Assembly (NCBI GenBank): GCA_010093685.1
Contig: MU006216.1
Span: 385,065-449,064 of the forward strand
DNA: 64,000 bases
Source of the DNA: Ophiobolus disseminans
Lineage: Eukaryota > Ascomycota > Dothideomycetes > Pleosporales > Phaeosphaeriaceae
Direction: 5' to 3'
How positions within the stretch are numbered: the first letter of the stretch is position 1; every line of letters begins with the position of its first letter. A program made the position numbers and the translations under genes. Positions 1 to 11,195 of this stretch are shown here, one piece after another. The notes below the pieces were generated by a model, which saw only the letters and a program-made list of their open reading frames with translations, ran no database searches and was not told the origin of the DNA.

Positions 1-842
1 AGATGCGCAACCTCGGTATTCGCCCTACTTCCGTTACCTATGGCACCATCGTCAATGCTCTGTGCCGTGTCAGTGACGAGAAGTTTGCCGAGGAGCTGTT
101 TGAAGAGATGGAGAGCATGCCCAACTACAAGCCCCGTCCTGCGCCCTACCACAGCATGATGCAATTCTTCCTCACTACCAAGCGTGATCGTAGCAAGGTT
201 CTTTCTTACTACGAGCGCATGAGGGCGAAGCGCATTGAGCCCACGACCCACACTTACAAGCTCCTCATCGACACTCATGCCACGCTTGAGCCCGTGGACA
301 TGAAGGGTGCCGAAAAGGTTCTTGAGCAGGTCCGAAGTGCTGGTGCTCCCCCAGAGGCTGTGCACTACTCTTCCTTGATCCACGCGAAGGGTTGCGTCCT
401 CCACGATATGGCAGGCGCTCGCAAGCTCTTTGACACTGTTCTTGCCGACACTCGCATCCGCCCACAAGCATGTCTCTACCAAGCACTTTTCGAAGCTATG
501 GTTGCAAACCACCAGATCGCCGACACTGAGGCCGTCCTACAAGACATGCGTGCCCGTCGCGTCGAGATGACACCCTACATTGCCAACTCCCTGATCCACG
601 GTTGGGCCTTGGTACACAACATTCCCAAAGCCAAGGCTATTTACGAGTCTGTATCAGAGAGCAGACGTGAGCCGAGCACCTACGAGGCCATGACCCGTGC
701 TTATATGGCTGTCGAAGACCGTGCCGCCGCAATGACCGTCGTCAACGAGGGTCTGTCCCGCGGCTACCCTGCTGCCGTTGCTGGCAAGATTCTCGAGCTC
801 GTTGGCGGTGGGCGCTCGCACGGTGCTGAGGTGTCTGCTTAG
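1..842 (+). CDS. Pentatricopeptide repeat protein, 3' part
   Basis: The window opens inside this gene; the open frame runs to a TAG at 840-842. The ATG at position 3 is probably an internal Met. The visible 279 residues form helical-hairpin repeats of about 35 residues with the PPR pattern: residue stretches such as 'RPTSVTYGTIVNALCR', 'IEPTTHTYKLLIDTHA' and 'VEMTPYIANSLIHGWA' each carry the (T/P)-x-x-x-Y/H-x-x-L/I signature. I count about six repeats. PPR proteins bind single-stranded RNA, in fungi nearly always mitochondrial transcripts (processing, stability or translation). No targeting peptide can be assessed because the N-terminus lies outside the window. Which mitochondrial RNA it serves cannot be told from this fragment. 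Confidence 0.85.
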   Translation, partial: MRNLGIRPTSVTYGTIVNALCRVSDEKFAEELFEEMESMPNYKPRPAPYHSMMQFFLTTKRDRSKVLSYYERMRAKRIEPTTHTYKLLIDTHATLEPVDMKGAEKVLEQVRSAGAPPEAVHYSSLIHAKGCVLHDMAGARKLFDTVLADTRIRPQACLYQALFEAMVANHQIADTEAVLQDMRARRVEMTPYIANSLIHGWALVHNIPKAKAIYESVSESRREPSTYEAMTRAYMAVEDRAAAMTVVNEGLSRGYPAAVAGKILELVGGGRSHGAEVSA

Positions 843-2829
843 ACACCCAGTACCACTCTTCACTTCTCCCATTTTCCTTCGGTCCGCCGAAGACTTTTAC
901 CATACACTGTTAACCTTTCTGGTTTTTATGCGACGGCCGAATTAAAAGAACATGAGATACCCCTGCGCACCTCGGACTATCTACCTCCGACCGCGCAGCT
1001 GGGCCCAGTTTACGTTTGTGTTTCATGTCGCGTAATAGCGACGGCGTTCATATCCCGGTTATCGATTTGTATCCCGCAACAGCTCGGCGCTTGTTGGGTC
1101 GGCGTTGGCCGAACTAATATGCGGTTAGCCTCTTGGGATATGTTTGGCATGGTGTTTCCTGCGGCATTGCTTGCGCGGTCTCGTGTTTGTTGACTGTACA
1201 ATTATACCCTGGATATACCATCTCCTCTCTAGACGGTCGATTGGGCGGCGGTGTTCTGTTTGGCGTAGCATCGCATGTGGAGGATAGAACCACATTAGTT
1301 CTGCAATCCAAGTCGTAATACTACTTTCTGGCTTGCCATCGTGAAGCCTGTAACGTACCTTATCCCAAATGTGCACATGTGACTGTGAACCTCGCCGCAT
1401 GCTCGGCTTTGGCGGTGAAGATGTAACGAATCCCACCTGCACTGTTCCACTGTTGTTATGAGCTTCTGGTTCCGTCTTTATTTCTACCACTGACGTTGGG
1501 GCGCCTAAATTAGCGTGACCCGAGACATTGGTTTAGGTGAGCGCCCCAAGGGTCAGATTCATCCGTCGTCACGCCTGCACTCCTCACCACCATGACTGTT
1601 GGCTCTCGATGTCGCCTGTGCGGTGACCAGCACATCATCTCGCGCGAGTGACGCCGCAAATTGTGACCTGGCCGCAGAGCCGCCCAGGGCTGCCTAGTCG
1701 CACCCGCCGCAATGCATCACGATGCCCAGCGGCAACCGCCCGCAGCCCACGATCATCTCGCGACATCGCTTTCGCTTCAACATCACAACATTGGCGTGTT
1801 CTAGTCTTGCAGAATATCGCCGTCCTGACCTGATACAGACTGGCTCAGGCACACTTTCTCAATAAATTCAGGATCAGTGAGGCGCACAGCCCGCTCCACG
1901 ACAAATCAAGCGAATTTCCACATTTTCCATCTTACTTAGCGCAGGTGGCTGTGCTTGCCTTAAACCCTCGAACCTGAATCTTGGGATCCTCCAACACAAA
2001 ACTCGTTGTCAGCAATGTTTTCCCAATCTAGATATTGGGCAAAATCTTGCAACGATGGAACGACACGTCCAGTAAAGGAGAAATTATTTGTGAGGGTAAG
2101 CCGACTGGATATGGCTGTTTCAAGAGCTGAATGCTTAAACCTCAGCTGCACAACCTTGGGGGCAAAAAGCACTTAGCACGTAGACTTAGTCCGCACGCGT
2201 GGGATCAACACGCTCCTACTGGTTTGGCGTCAAATCGGGTTGTATCATGACACGCCAACTCGCATGTCTTGGACCTCCTAACCTACACGTCTGTGCCACC
2301 GCCGCCTAGGCAACACTTGCCATTGCATCCGGTACAGCGGCAAGCCCAAGCGTCATGACGGAGACTGAATGTGCATTTCGTCCATCCCTTTGGCTTCGTC
2401 TGTGCATCCACAGCATTGCCCAGGGGCCACATCAACGCTCCGTGACTGGCTGATGCATTTCCCCACAACGGCAGGAGACTCAGCCTCAGCATCTTGACTG
2501 AGAAGAGCATGGCCTGGACGCCTGTTGCTATATTCGAGCACCACGAGGAGGATGCATTAGGTCTGAGCATCAAAGACTTCATTTCAAGTCGAGTTATATG
2601 TCTTGTCAAGGCCTGCCACCAGCGCGAACTATTCGAAGACTCACATCACTCAGCCAATATCATCTGTGATTTCGAAGTGTTTCAGCTTCGTGTGGCGTAG
2701 TTACTCTTTCGTATTTTGTCAATCACATTTTCAGCCTACCGCCCCACCCGCTTCAAATACCTGCCGCAGTACCTCCCATTTGAACAGCCAGAGCATCCAT
2801 CACACGTTCTTCCCATCGACACTGCAGCT
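843..2829. other. Intergenic, no supported gene
   Basis: About 2 kb between the PPR gene and the next gene. Open frames here are short, lack recognisable motifs and occur on both strands. The only structured element I see is the imperfect inverted repeat at 1490-1556. Confidence 0.6.
1490..1556. repeat. Imperfect inverted repeat (hairpin)
   Basis: The left arm (about 1491-1509) contains ttggggcgcctaaa. The right arm (about 1532-1556) contains tttaggtgagcgccccaa, its reverse complement apart from a 4-nt bulge. The outer bases (ctgac / gtcag) extend the pairing imperfectly. The loop is about 22 nt. It is neither a tRNA nor next to a stop codon, so its role is unknown. Confidence 0.5.
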
Positions 2830-3465
2830 ATGGCTCCCACACCGACAGAAGACAAGTCCCTCGTCGCCGACCCAACTTCTACAGCAGCGCCACACGAAGG
2901 CTACTGGACAAAAGCGAATATCGGTGTCACCATAGTGTTCGGATTACTGGCATTGGCAATATGCCTTCTCCTGCTCCTCTTTTTACTTCGTAGACGCTCT
3001 GAAAAGAAGAAAGAAGCACGTCGAAAGTCGGACAGAGCCGGCCTCCTTGCACACGAAGACAAAACCAACATGTTCAGCAAAGAGAGACACAGCAGCGTTA
3101 CTCTCTACCTCGACACGGAATCGGAAGCACAAAGCAAACAAATCAGTCGAGAATCCATGTCTCTGGTTCCGCTTCAAGTCACACCATTAGAAGAGGCGCA
3201 CGACCCCATAGGCCGAACCGACACCACCACAGCAAGCAACGGCAGCGGTGTTAGTGCCCTCAGTCGACTGAGCTACAACACAGCGAGCACAATGATGCTC
3301 AGCCCGATATCACCAAACGCCGAAGAGGGCGACTTGAGTGTGCGGCCATCGGGTCGACCACGGTCCACGAGTACAGCCAGCCAGAAAGCACGATATTACG
3401 ATACCACGCCCATGAACGTCGACATGCCTCCAATCCCTACAATCATTCGAACACGCTCAGACTGA
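2830..3465 (+). CDS. Small single-pass membrane protein, unknown function
   Basis: 211 residues, single exon. The frame is open further upstream, but the first real ATG is at 2830. The protein has a short N-terminus (about 25 residues, no signal peptide), one strong hydrophobic segment around residues 25-49 (IGVTIVFGLLALAICLLLLL) and then a basic stretch RRRSEKKKEARRK. By the positive-inside rule this leaves a cytoplasmic tail of about 150 residues rich in Ser/Thr. The tail holds several possible phosphosites (RPRSTSTAS) and is probably disordered. Similar one-TM proteins with long Ser-rich tails are common in filamentous ascomycetes, and I do not know a function. A real but uncharacterised gene is likely given the uninterrupted frame and clear TM. 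Confidence 0.65.
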   Translation: MAPTPTEDKSLVADPTSTAAPHEGYWTKANIGVTIVFGLLALAICLLLLLFLLRRRSEKKKEARRKSDRAGLLAHEDKTNMFSKERHSSVTLYLDTESEAQSKQISRESMSLVPLQVTPLEEAHDPIGRTDTTTASNGSGVSALSRLSYNTASTMMLSPISPNAEEGDLSVRPSGRPRSTSTASQKARYYDTTPMNVDMPPIPTIIRTRSD

Positions 3466-5082
3466 ATGTATTCAATCATATAGGATAGAAGAGGTTGCTG
3501 TTGGATAGCATTACACTACCATACATACTTGTCATTGCCGGATAACGCTGGAGCTGAGCTTTCATATTGTTCTTGGTCAAAATGCAAGAGCGCATTCGCA
3601 TCCTATTCAGCTGCTACATTCTTTCCGTTTCCTTTCTCTCTGTCGCTCAGTATCAATATACCCTTTTCACAACTCTCTTGCATATGTTACTCATAGCGCG
3701 CATTCGAGTCTATAGAGTATCTCTCGCAAAGCAATCACATCAATTATTACTATTACTGCTGTTATCATGATGCCTTTTGTCTCTTCATGTCTGCCGCCTG
3801 CGTCACTGGACCGTTGCGGCGCAGCACCTAACTGACTCAGTGCGACCTCGCCGCAACGCATCATTCGGCCCGCAGCACGTTAGAAAGTTGGCACTGTGCA
3901 GCACGCACCTACCGCGCTTTGAAGGAATACGATCCGCGTAATCGAGAGTCTCAACACTCGTGCCCTTTTCCCAGCCCAGTATCCGCAATCTTCCGCTCAG
4001 TGGCCCCACGCAACAAAATCTCACAAAACAACCTTACATATAAGTTAACATCACTATACTCTCCCTGTATCTTCTATTCTAGACAGTCCATCACAAATCT
4101 ACATCTATAGATCTCCTGCTTAGATCTCAGCATACATCACATCATACTGCTCCAGGGCGTTCGGCCCGCACCGGTCAACAGGGGGCGAAACCAGATGTCG
4201 TGCGCCTCGCTTGCCTGAGGCTGTGCTGCAGACGCGCGGGTGAAACACTGCGAGTTGGAGGGTGAGATGTTCGACGCGTGGGAGGCCTGGAAGAGGGGTC
4301 GTGGCGCGGTTGTGAGGGTGGGGCTTGGTGGAGTTTGGTTTGCCTTTGCAGGAGGCTGTATAGATTATTTTTTTAACGGCGCGAAGTTGGGAGGGAAGTT
4401 GGATTGCTTGTTAGTAACATACTACGTTATGGAGGCTGTGCTGACGCTCGAAGATGCAGGTATATGATTCTATGGGGCCTGGAAGTGGCGTGGCAGTTGT
4501 GTATGTAATGAACTGAGCAGCTGGAAAACTAAGAGTGCTAATTCAATTCACTGGGCGACCTTTCTCTCTTTCCATCTAAGTAGGGCAGCCCCCCGATCCC
4601 AGCTACCCATTGCCAAACATCACCCACATTGATCATGACTCGGTTCCATCACCACGATCACTAACATGACTCGGCCTTCTTATCTTATCTGATGAAGTCT
4701 CTGATCTACGCCACACCTAATTTGGATCTAGCGCGTTGACTCAATCAATCGATACGAGCTCCTTCTAGAGGTCCTACATACCTCAATCGAAACCTGCTAC
4801 CCGGGTGAACCAAAAGAATGTAGAACAATGGTTAAAAAGTAATGGTTGCTCGAAAATTCCAAACTTATAGCTGTACCCAGAACAACTGTGATTATGGCTT
4901 CTACTCGCTTCCTCACCAGAGCAGGAATTCGACTACATGCCCGAGGAGCCTCTAATGGCAAACGCGACCATGCAGGAGCCTGAATCCTTCCCAGGTTGAC
5001 GTGTCGATCCTAGTCTATTTACTCCGATTACTCCGTATGCGAACTATATCAGACAAAGCCGCCGAGTGTTCTCTTGCGATAC
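3466..5082. other. Intergenic, no supported gene
   Basis: About 1.6 kb holding the 3' region of the small membrane protein gene and the promoter of the MFS gene. The ORF-like stretch 4240-4467 has no ATG of its own at its start and no recognisable motif, so I do not call it. Confidence 0.55.
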
Positions 5083-6674
5083 ATGCCAGGCACTTGCTCT
5101 GCAATCATGGAGATCGCAACGCAAAGTATGGTGCAGAATGATCCTGTCAACATCGCGTCGGGCATACGAGATGTTGAAAAAAGCGCCCTAGGGCAAAGCA
5201 AGCACGTCACCGGTAGCAATGAAGAAGCATTCCTCGTAACTTTTAGTGCCGACGATGCTGGGAATCCGCTCAATTGGTCCACGCATCTCAAATGGGGCGT
5301 CACGGCATCTGTCTCTGGTATGGCTTTTATCCGCATCATGGTTTCGACGGTAACTGCTTCCAATCTACTTGCGGATGTTGTTGCTGACGAGATATTCAGA
5401 TGATGGCACCCGCCATCACCACCATCGCATCCGAACTCCACATGTCCACGCCCGAAGCCTTCATGGCGCTCTCAGTCTACCTCCTCGCCGCGGCATTTGG
5501 ACCGCTCGTCATCGGCCCGCTGTCAGAAGTGTACGGCAGGAAGGTCGTCTTCCACGCCACTAGTGTATGGTTCCTAATCTGGAACCTCGCGTGCGGATTC
5601 GCGGACGAAAAGGGCGTGCTTATAGCTGCGCGGCTGCTAGCCGGCTTGGGCGCGAGTGCAGCGTTTAGTCTGGCGTACGGCGTGCTGGGCGATGTGTGGC
5701 CTCCCGAACAGCGCGGGCGATCGGTGAGTTTGTACCTGCTCGTTCCGCTCACGGGGGCTGCTATTGGGCCGATAGCTGCGGGCTTCATTGTGGAGTATTC
5801 CACCTGGCGGTGGATGTTTTGGGCGACTACTATCTTGCAAGTCGTCCTTGAGGCACTTTCGCTGCTCGTGCTGAGCGAGAGTTACGCGCCGTTTCTGTTG
5901 CGCAAGCGCGCTGAAAAAGTGCGAAAATATACAGGGAACCAGAACTACTACGCTGCGATCGAGATGCGCGAAGCTGGCCGCTCGACGGCGTGGAAACTGC
6001 GCCGCAGTTTATCTCGTCCCCTGCGCCTTTTGGCATTCCATCCAATCATCCAGATCCAAGCCATACTCGCAGGCATCAACTACGGCCTGTTATATTTCGC
6101 CTTAGCCAGCTTTTCCTCCCTGCACGTCTCCGCGTACGGCGAATCCGTAGCCATGTCCGGCCTACACTACATATCCATTTGCGTGGGCGAGATAGTGGGC
6201 TCGCAGCTCTGCGGGCCACTCATGGACTACGCATACAAGAGGATGAAAAGCCACTCCGGCGACAGAGCTGTACCGGAGCTCCGAGTTCCTATTCTACTGC
6301 CAGGCGTCTTCTTCACGCCTATCGGCTTCCTGCTGTACGGCTGGGCGGCGCAGTATCGCTTGCACTGGGTTGTTGTCGACACTGGCGCTGCGTTGTTGGC
6401 ACTCGGGATGCAAATCTTCGATACTACGTTGCATGCATATGTCATGGATGCGTACCCCGAGCATATTAGCTCGGCATCGGCGGCGACGCAGGTGCTCAGG
6501 AGTTTGCTTGCGTTTGCGTTTCCGTTGTTCTCGGATGCGCTGTATAAGGCGCTGGGATACGGGTGGGGCAATGGTATGATGGCGTTTTTGTCGATTGGGA
6601 TTACGTTGCCAGCTACGGGCATACTCTGGCGGTACGGTGCGACGTTGAGAGCCAGGAGAGACTCAAGTTATTGA
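5083..6674 (+). CDS. MFS transporter, DHA1 drug:H+ antiporter type
   Basis: Two exons, 5083-5349 and 5400-6674, with a 50-nt intron (gtaact donor, CTGAC branch at about 5383, ttcag acceptor); joining them is phase-neutral and gives 513 residues. The frame opens at a TTG at 5074 but the first ATG is 5083. The soluble N-terminus ends in the DHA1 hallmark NPLNWSTHLKW just before TM1. Motif A is visible as GPLSEVYGRK between TM2 and TM3, followed by RLLAGLGAS and the motif-C-like GPIAAGFIVEYSTWRW. A basic central loop (LLRKRAEKVRK) separates two six-helix halves, about 12 TMs in all. Family members export drugs, polyamines or fungal metabolites at the plasma membrane by proton antiport. Its substrate cannot be predicted, and no biosynthetic genes flank it. 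Confidence 0.9.
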
Positions 6675-6910
6675 GGGACTGGGCTTTGCGTTACTCTCTC
6701 TACAGTAGCCTTATTATGCAGTTTACTTGGCCTATACATATATGAATATCTTAACATTCAAATAGGGGTGTTGTGTTATCATTAAGTTCTCTTGTAAGCA
6801 GTATCTTCCATACACTCACAGCATACATACAATACTTGACACACCTACAGAACTTCCAATAAGCAGGCCCATCTATCCTCACACCCCTCCCTCTCACCTC
6901 CCTACCTCAT

Positions 6911-6960
6911 ACACCTCCAAACACCTCCAAACACCTCCAAACACCTCCAAACACCTCCAG
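6911..6960. repeat. Tandem repeat, 10-bp unit x5
   Basis: Five copies of acacctccaa, the last ending in g instead of a, lie between the MFS stop codon and the 3' end of the convergent phosphotransferase-like pseudogene. Copy-number variation by slippage is expected; no function is suggested. Confidence 0.9.
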
Positions 6961-6966
6961 CCCTCC

Positions 6967-8182
6967 CTATCCCGTGCCCACCGCTCCCAAACTCTTCTTC
7001 GGCTCTCTCCGCGCCACAAGCGCCCCAACCCACTCCCGCGCCCATTTCACCAACACATCATTCTCAAAGTGTTCAATCGCAACAACAACATCCCGCATCT
7101 TGCGCGTCTGCTCAAAAACACGCCCCCACCGCGGCTCCACGCGCGCCATTTCCTCGACAAAGAACTCGCGCAGCCGTGTCTTTTCATAGCGCTCCAGAGC
7201 CTCGCGATACACGTCGCTACTCGCATCGGCCGGAAACGCAGGCAATACGTCGTGCTGTGGGCCTTTGAGGAAATGTGATATCTGCGTCGCTAGAGACGGC
7301 GGGAGGAAGGCGCAGCATTCCCAGTCTACGATGCTGAATAAGTCGCCGTCTGGGGTGACGAGCACGTTGGATGTGCTGATGTCGCGATTACAGAGTATGG
7401 TAGGTACATTTTCGTCCTCTTGAAATAGGCTAGGCAATATTTTTTGGACGCCTGATAGTACGGCCTGGATGTCCTCGTAGTGCTCTGCATCATCTTCATC
7501 GTTGCGGTCGAGTTTGGAGGCGAAGTGCTGTGCGAAGGCGATGCGTGGGGTGATGTAGGCTTGTGTGGTGGGGAATGCGCCGCGGAAAGGGGGGAGGACG
7601 GTTTCGCCGATGGTAAAGTGCGGTTCGGGCGATGTGTTTGCTTGCTTGTTGGTGTCTTCGTCGTCGAGATAGAGACTTCCGATTCCGGACATTTCGATGC
7701 GGAAGAGCTGGGCTGTGAATTCTGCGATTTGCATGACTAGCAGGCCCTTTTTGAGCCAGCTCATCTGGTGCTATACCTCGTGGAGTGGGCGCGCGTTCAC
7801 GCGCTCCATGAGGATCCACTCGAAGCCTAGATCGTTGTGCAAGTCTGAGTCCGACGCGATGACTTGGGGCACTGGGATGCTAGTCTTTTCGCTGACGAAA
7901 GCGAGCGTTGCGACTTCGCTCTTGGTCTTCACACCGGGCGCCACAGGTAGGCTGGCACCGAAGATGAAGCGTCCCTTTTCGCAGTCGACGGCATATAGCT
8001 TGTTGAGTGCGCCCTCGGCGCAGAAGGAGACGTCAAGGGCTTCTTCGAGATGAAGGTGTTTGACGACAAGTGTCTGGATGACATCGATGGAGGGCTCCTT
8101 TGTCCAGTGCGGCTCACAGCTGAAGGTCTTCTTCCCACTCAAGACCTGGTTGCTCGACGATACGAAGGTGTGTTGACGACAT
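6967..8182 (-). pseudogene. Aminoglycoside phosphotransferase (APH) family, frameshifted and with internal stop
   Basis: Minus-strand gene of the fungal APH/choline-kinase-like family (PF01636 type). The natural start looks like the ATG at 8182 (MSSTHLRIVEQPGLEWEE), which runs into a TGA at 8116-8114. The expected continuation CEPHWTKEPSIDVIQ is in another frame, implying one extra nucleotide near 8115-8125. That frame then hits a TAG at 7773-7771 exactly where the family has Trp (PLHEV-stop-HQMSW), and coding continues in frame to 6967. The kinase core beyond the stop is intact: NRD with the catalytic-base Asp, then N, in CNRDISTSNVLV, and the metal-binding Asp in IVDWE. With two lesions but otherwise clean frames, this is a young pseudogene, or one rescued by recoding or RNA editing, or a sequencing problem. 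No GT-AG intron removes either lesion. Confidence 0.75.
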
Positions 8183-8615
8183 GATGTCGGCGACTCAGAG
8201 TTGTGGTTGTGGTATTGAGTGATCTGTGGGGCTGCGGTAGAGTTGTTGTTGGAGAATAGAAGTGCGATTACAAGCAAACGGCTTCGCGTAGTACGTCACG
8301 TTCACAGACTTCGCGGTTACTCATCAATGCACAATGTTGGTCGACTCATCGCGTGAAATCTGCGTGCACTTGAGACTAGTGCAGTCACAATGCATCCGCG
8401 TTGCTGTGGCATGAATGCTTCACGCCCGTCACTCACGACATCTGGACATTTCACCTCTTGCAACCTCACCCATTTGTGAAGCCCTTTGGCGATATGAAGC
8501 TCTCTACCAGCAGCTCAGTGCAGGTTCTGCCCACTACAACCAAAGGCTTACCTCAACAGCACAACGCGAAACACCAACTGTAGCTTTAATCTCATAGACC
8601 AACTCAAGCATCAGA
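8183..8615. promoter_or_regulatory. Divergent intergenic region
   Basis: 433 bp separate the minus-strand phosphotransferase-like pseudogene from the plus-strand small gene at 8616. It should contain both promoters; I see no distinctive binding site or repeat. Confidence 0.4.
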
Positions 8616-9008
8616 ATGGGTAAGACGCGCAAAGCCATGATCGCTTTCATCGACGAAATTCCAGCCTCCAAGCTGGAAGGTGGCATATCGAGCAACATCA
8701 TCTACACAGATAACCGGAATTTCCGCCTCGACAACCAAGGTGTGAGTTTGCACTTCCTCACTCTAAACTCTTTCGACTTATACTGACATCTCTCACAGAC
8801 TACCACGGCCAAGGATGGTAAGCCCGTATGCTAGAACATCCAGATGCAGGTCAATAAGCGGCCCAAAATCTCGTCTCGAGCAGATGCCACTCCCTTTTCT
8901 GTCGCTGATATGGAGATGCCGGTTGATGACCCATGGTCTGCAGCGGAGATTAAGGAGGCGCTTAAGAAGAGCTGTCTTGAGCATGGTGACAAGACTGGCG
9001 GCTTCTAG
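8616..9008 (+). CDS. Small protein, paralog A of an undescribed two-copy family
   Basis: Modelled as exons 8616-8741 and 8850-9008 (94 residues). The intron has a canonical gtgagt donor and ends ...gatgcag; an acceptor 6 nt earlier (8843) would add Met-Gln. Reading without that intron, or with the nearer cacag acceptor at 8798, meets a TAG at 8832. The protein resembles the gene at 19034: both begin MG(K/R), share an I-D-x-I-P-x-x-K-L-x-G block and an R-L-D just before the intron, and both have P-V-(D/E)-D-x-W-(S/T)-x-A-x-I-K-E-x-L-K-x-S near the C-terminus. No signal peptide, TM segment or known domain is visible. Function is unknown; the shared pattern is the main reason to believe it is a gene. 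Confidence 0.5.
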
Positions 9009-11195
9009 GTGCCACTTCTAGGTGCCAGACGTGGGTGACATTACTTGAGATTTGTACCCAGGATGAATTGGATGGGGGACTTACAAGTCATGATGTACAA
9101 AAAAGGCTAGTTAGCAATAGTATTCATGGGGTAATATAAGACGTATGAGAGCTCTCATCTTCAGTATTGTGATGTTTTTTGTACTTCCAAGTTGTCTTTT
9201 GGTGAAGCGTTCGATCGACAAAGACGCACCGCCTACCTCCCGGCTCGTCTATTGCATCAAGAGAAATCAAGGATAGATGTCTTGCTAACATCCAAGATCA
9301 ACCCCGCGGTCAGCCTCGTACTGGTAGCCTTGGACTCAAACCGGTAATGTCAGACATATGTTGGACACGCATGATCACAATGTCTTGTGAGCCGTGGTTG
9401 ACGATGTTGCTGAATCGACGAGGGTAAGTGGATGAAGCTATAACGCTGCTGTTATAAAGCAAGAAGATGTGTAATCGATGGTCTGGCCATGAGAAGAATC
9501 GCTGTATCTGGTAGTTCTGCCAAGTCGCTGCATGAAAAGTGTTGATGTACGACAGTTCGGCTGAGCTGCAATGCCAGAATTGGAGATTGCCGGTGGTTGT
9601 TGGTGTTGGTGGTCTCCATGGGTGTGCGTGGTTCGTGGCAAGCTGAACTGCTACGGTGGAACGCATGAACGCACAACAGCCACGATCTTCCCAACCAACC
9701 TTGCCGCCACCCCGCAGCCACAGTGTGGAGAGGGCGGTCCGTGTCGAAGCTGGTACGGTTGAAGTCGTTTTCCAAATCTTTCTCTTTCGCGTGTTGCTGC
9801 ACGACGTGAACGTCAATCGGCTGAAGTGTATTCCAAAGCGGTTGCTTATGCGTACTGAATGCGAGGAGTCGTTTGCTTCCAAGATATTTGATGGTAACCA
9901 ACGCACCTGTTCGTATGTCGCTCTGATTTAAGGTCGACCCTTGCTGGGCGCCGTGTATGTCGCACAACAGCATACGCTATGATCGCTCGGTTGACAGCAT
10001 GATGGTTTCCAGGATGATTGGTGGTACCATCCTCTAGCCCCACCTGTACCGTTGGAAGATCGACAGGCCAAAAAGTGGTTCACGGACGGAGCCTAGCGGG
10101 CACCGTTTGGCGGTAGCGATGATCACGGATGTCGCGCGTGAAGTCCGCGCTGTTTGTCGGCCTTGTGCAACTCGTGCGCCATCTACGAGTCCAAATCGCG
10201 GGCGCCAACATGAGGTTAGAATAGGCGAGAAGGCATTCAATAATGGTGTTTGTCGGCTCGGGCCTCCGCCGCGTGGTCTATCGTTTCTAGATAAGGTTTT
10301 GGCGTGTACAACGTAGCACGAGCTCGCCAGATGTTGATGAAGCTGCACAACATGATGTCGCAATCGAGGACACCACCTAGCCGGCGGGGTGTGTGCCTTG
10401 CAGCGCTGCAGGACGAGGGACATGTTATGCGATGGCAGCGGACTTGTGGATGGGGTGCAGCAGAGGACCGTCTAAACACGGCAGGTGCACTCGTGTATGC
10501 AGACAAGCGCTTGTCCACTTTAGCTGCATCGCTTGTGTTGTGTCGCGCTCGCATCAGCTGCGAGCTCCCGTCGCCGGTAGTACGTACCCGTTATTCTGTG
10601 CGGCTTCAATGCAGGTAATATCAACAGTGAGCTGGCAGTAATGTGTGGCATGACCGAAACAGTGGTGGTGAGACGCATCTGAGGCCTTCGGAGAGATAAT
10701 TTTAGTTTCTCAATCTCATTTCACGGTGCCAGGGGCGGGCCAATCACGCCCCAGACGCCCCGGCCCTCGCGCGATCCCGCCCACACTAGCCTGTCCGCTG
10801 CCGACGAGCGTCTGCGTGTGTCTGCTGCGTCCCCCATGCCGTCTTCCTTTCACCCCAAGCCCGTCGCAGCTTCCCACCCAGTACGCTCTTTCTCAGTTGC
10901 GACCGCGCCCGCCTCTTACCCTTCTCAGACCGGAGCCCCAGTCCACACGGTCACGTTTTAATCCATCCTTCTTGCTGCATATATACACCCTTCACCGCGC
11001 CCCATCCTGCTGCCGCGCATGGACTGGTGAAGCTGCGCGTCTGTTGCTCGACGACGCTGTCCCCCACGGCCTCGCACCGCCAATAGCACTTATCGACAAG
11101 ACTTGCCCACCATGCATCCAAGCCCACGCGTCGACCATTATAACAACCATCCCCAACCGGATCGTGCTACTCGTCGCCAAAAGCAGAATCGCGCC
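9009..11195. other. Intergenic, no supported gene
   Basis: About 2.2 kb. Overlapping minus-strand frames around 9310-9973 and a long proline/serine-rich plus-strand frame from 10726 have no domain, signal or splice support. The latter is most likely 5' leader and promoter of the SH3 gene, which is pyrimidine-rich just upstream of its ATG. Confidence 0.5.

Noticed and set aside
1125..1490. Minus-strand ORF of 121 codons
   Set aside because: No motif, no neighbour support, and it overlaps equally long frames on the other strand.
8818..8849. A 32-nt second intron in small gene A
   Set aside because: It is too short and breaks the phase; one longer intron from 8742 works.
9310..9973. Overlapping minus-strand ORFs of up to 198 codons
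   Set aside because: No ATG-supported, domain-bearing or splice-consistent model; composition looks like random translation.
10726..11195. Long proline/serine-rich ORF before the SH3 gene
   Set aside because: It reads a C-rich leader and runs through introns of the real gene; the signal peptide starts at 11196.
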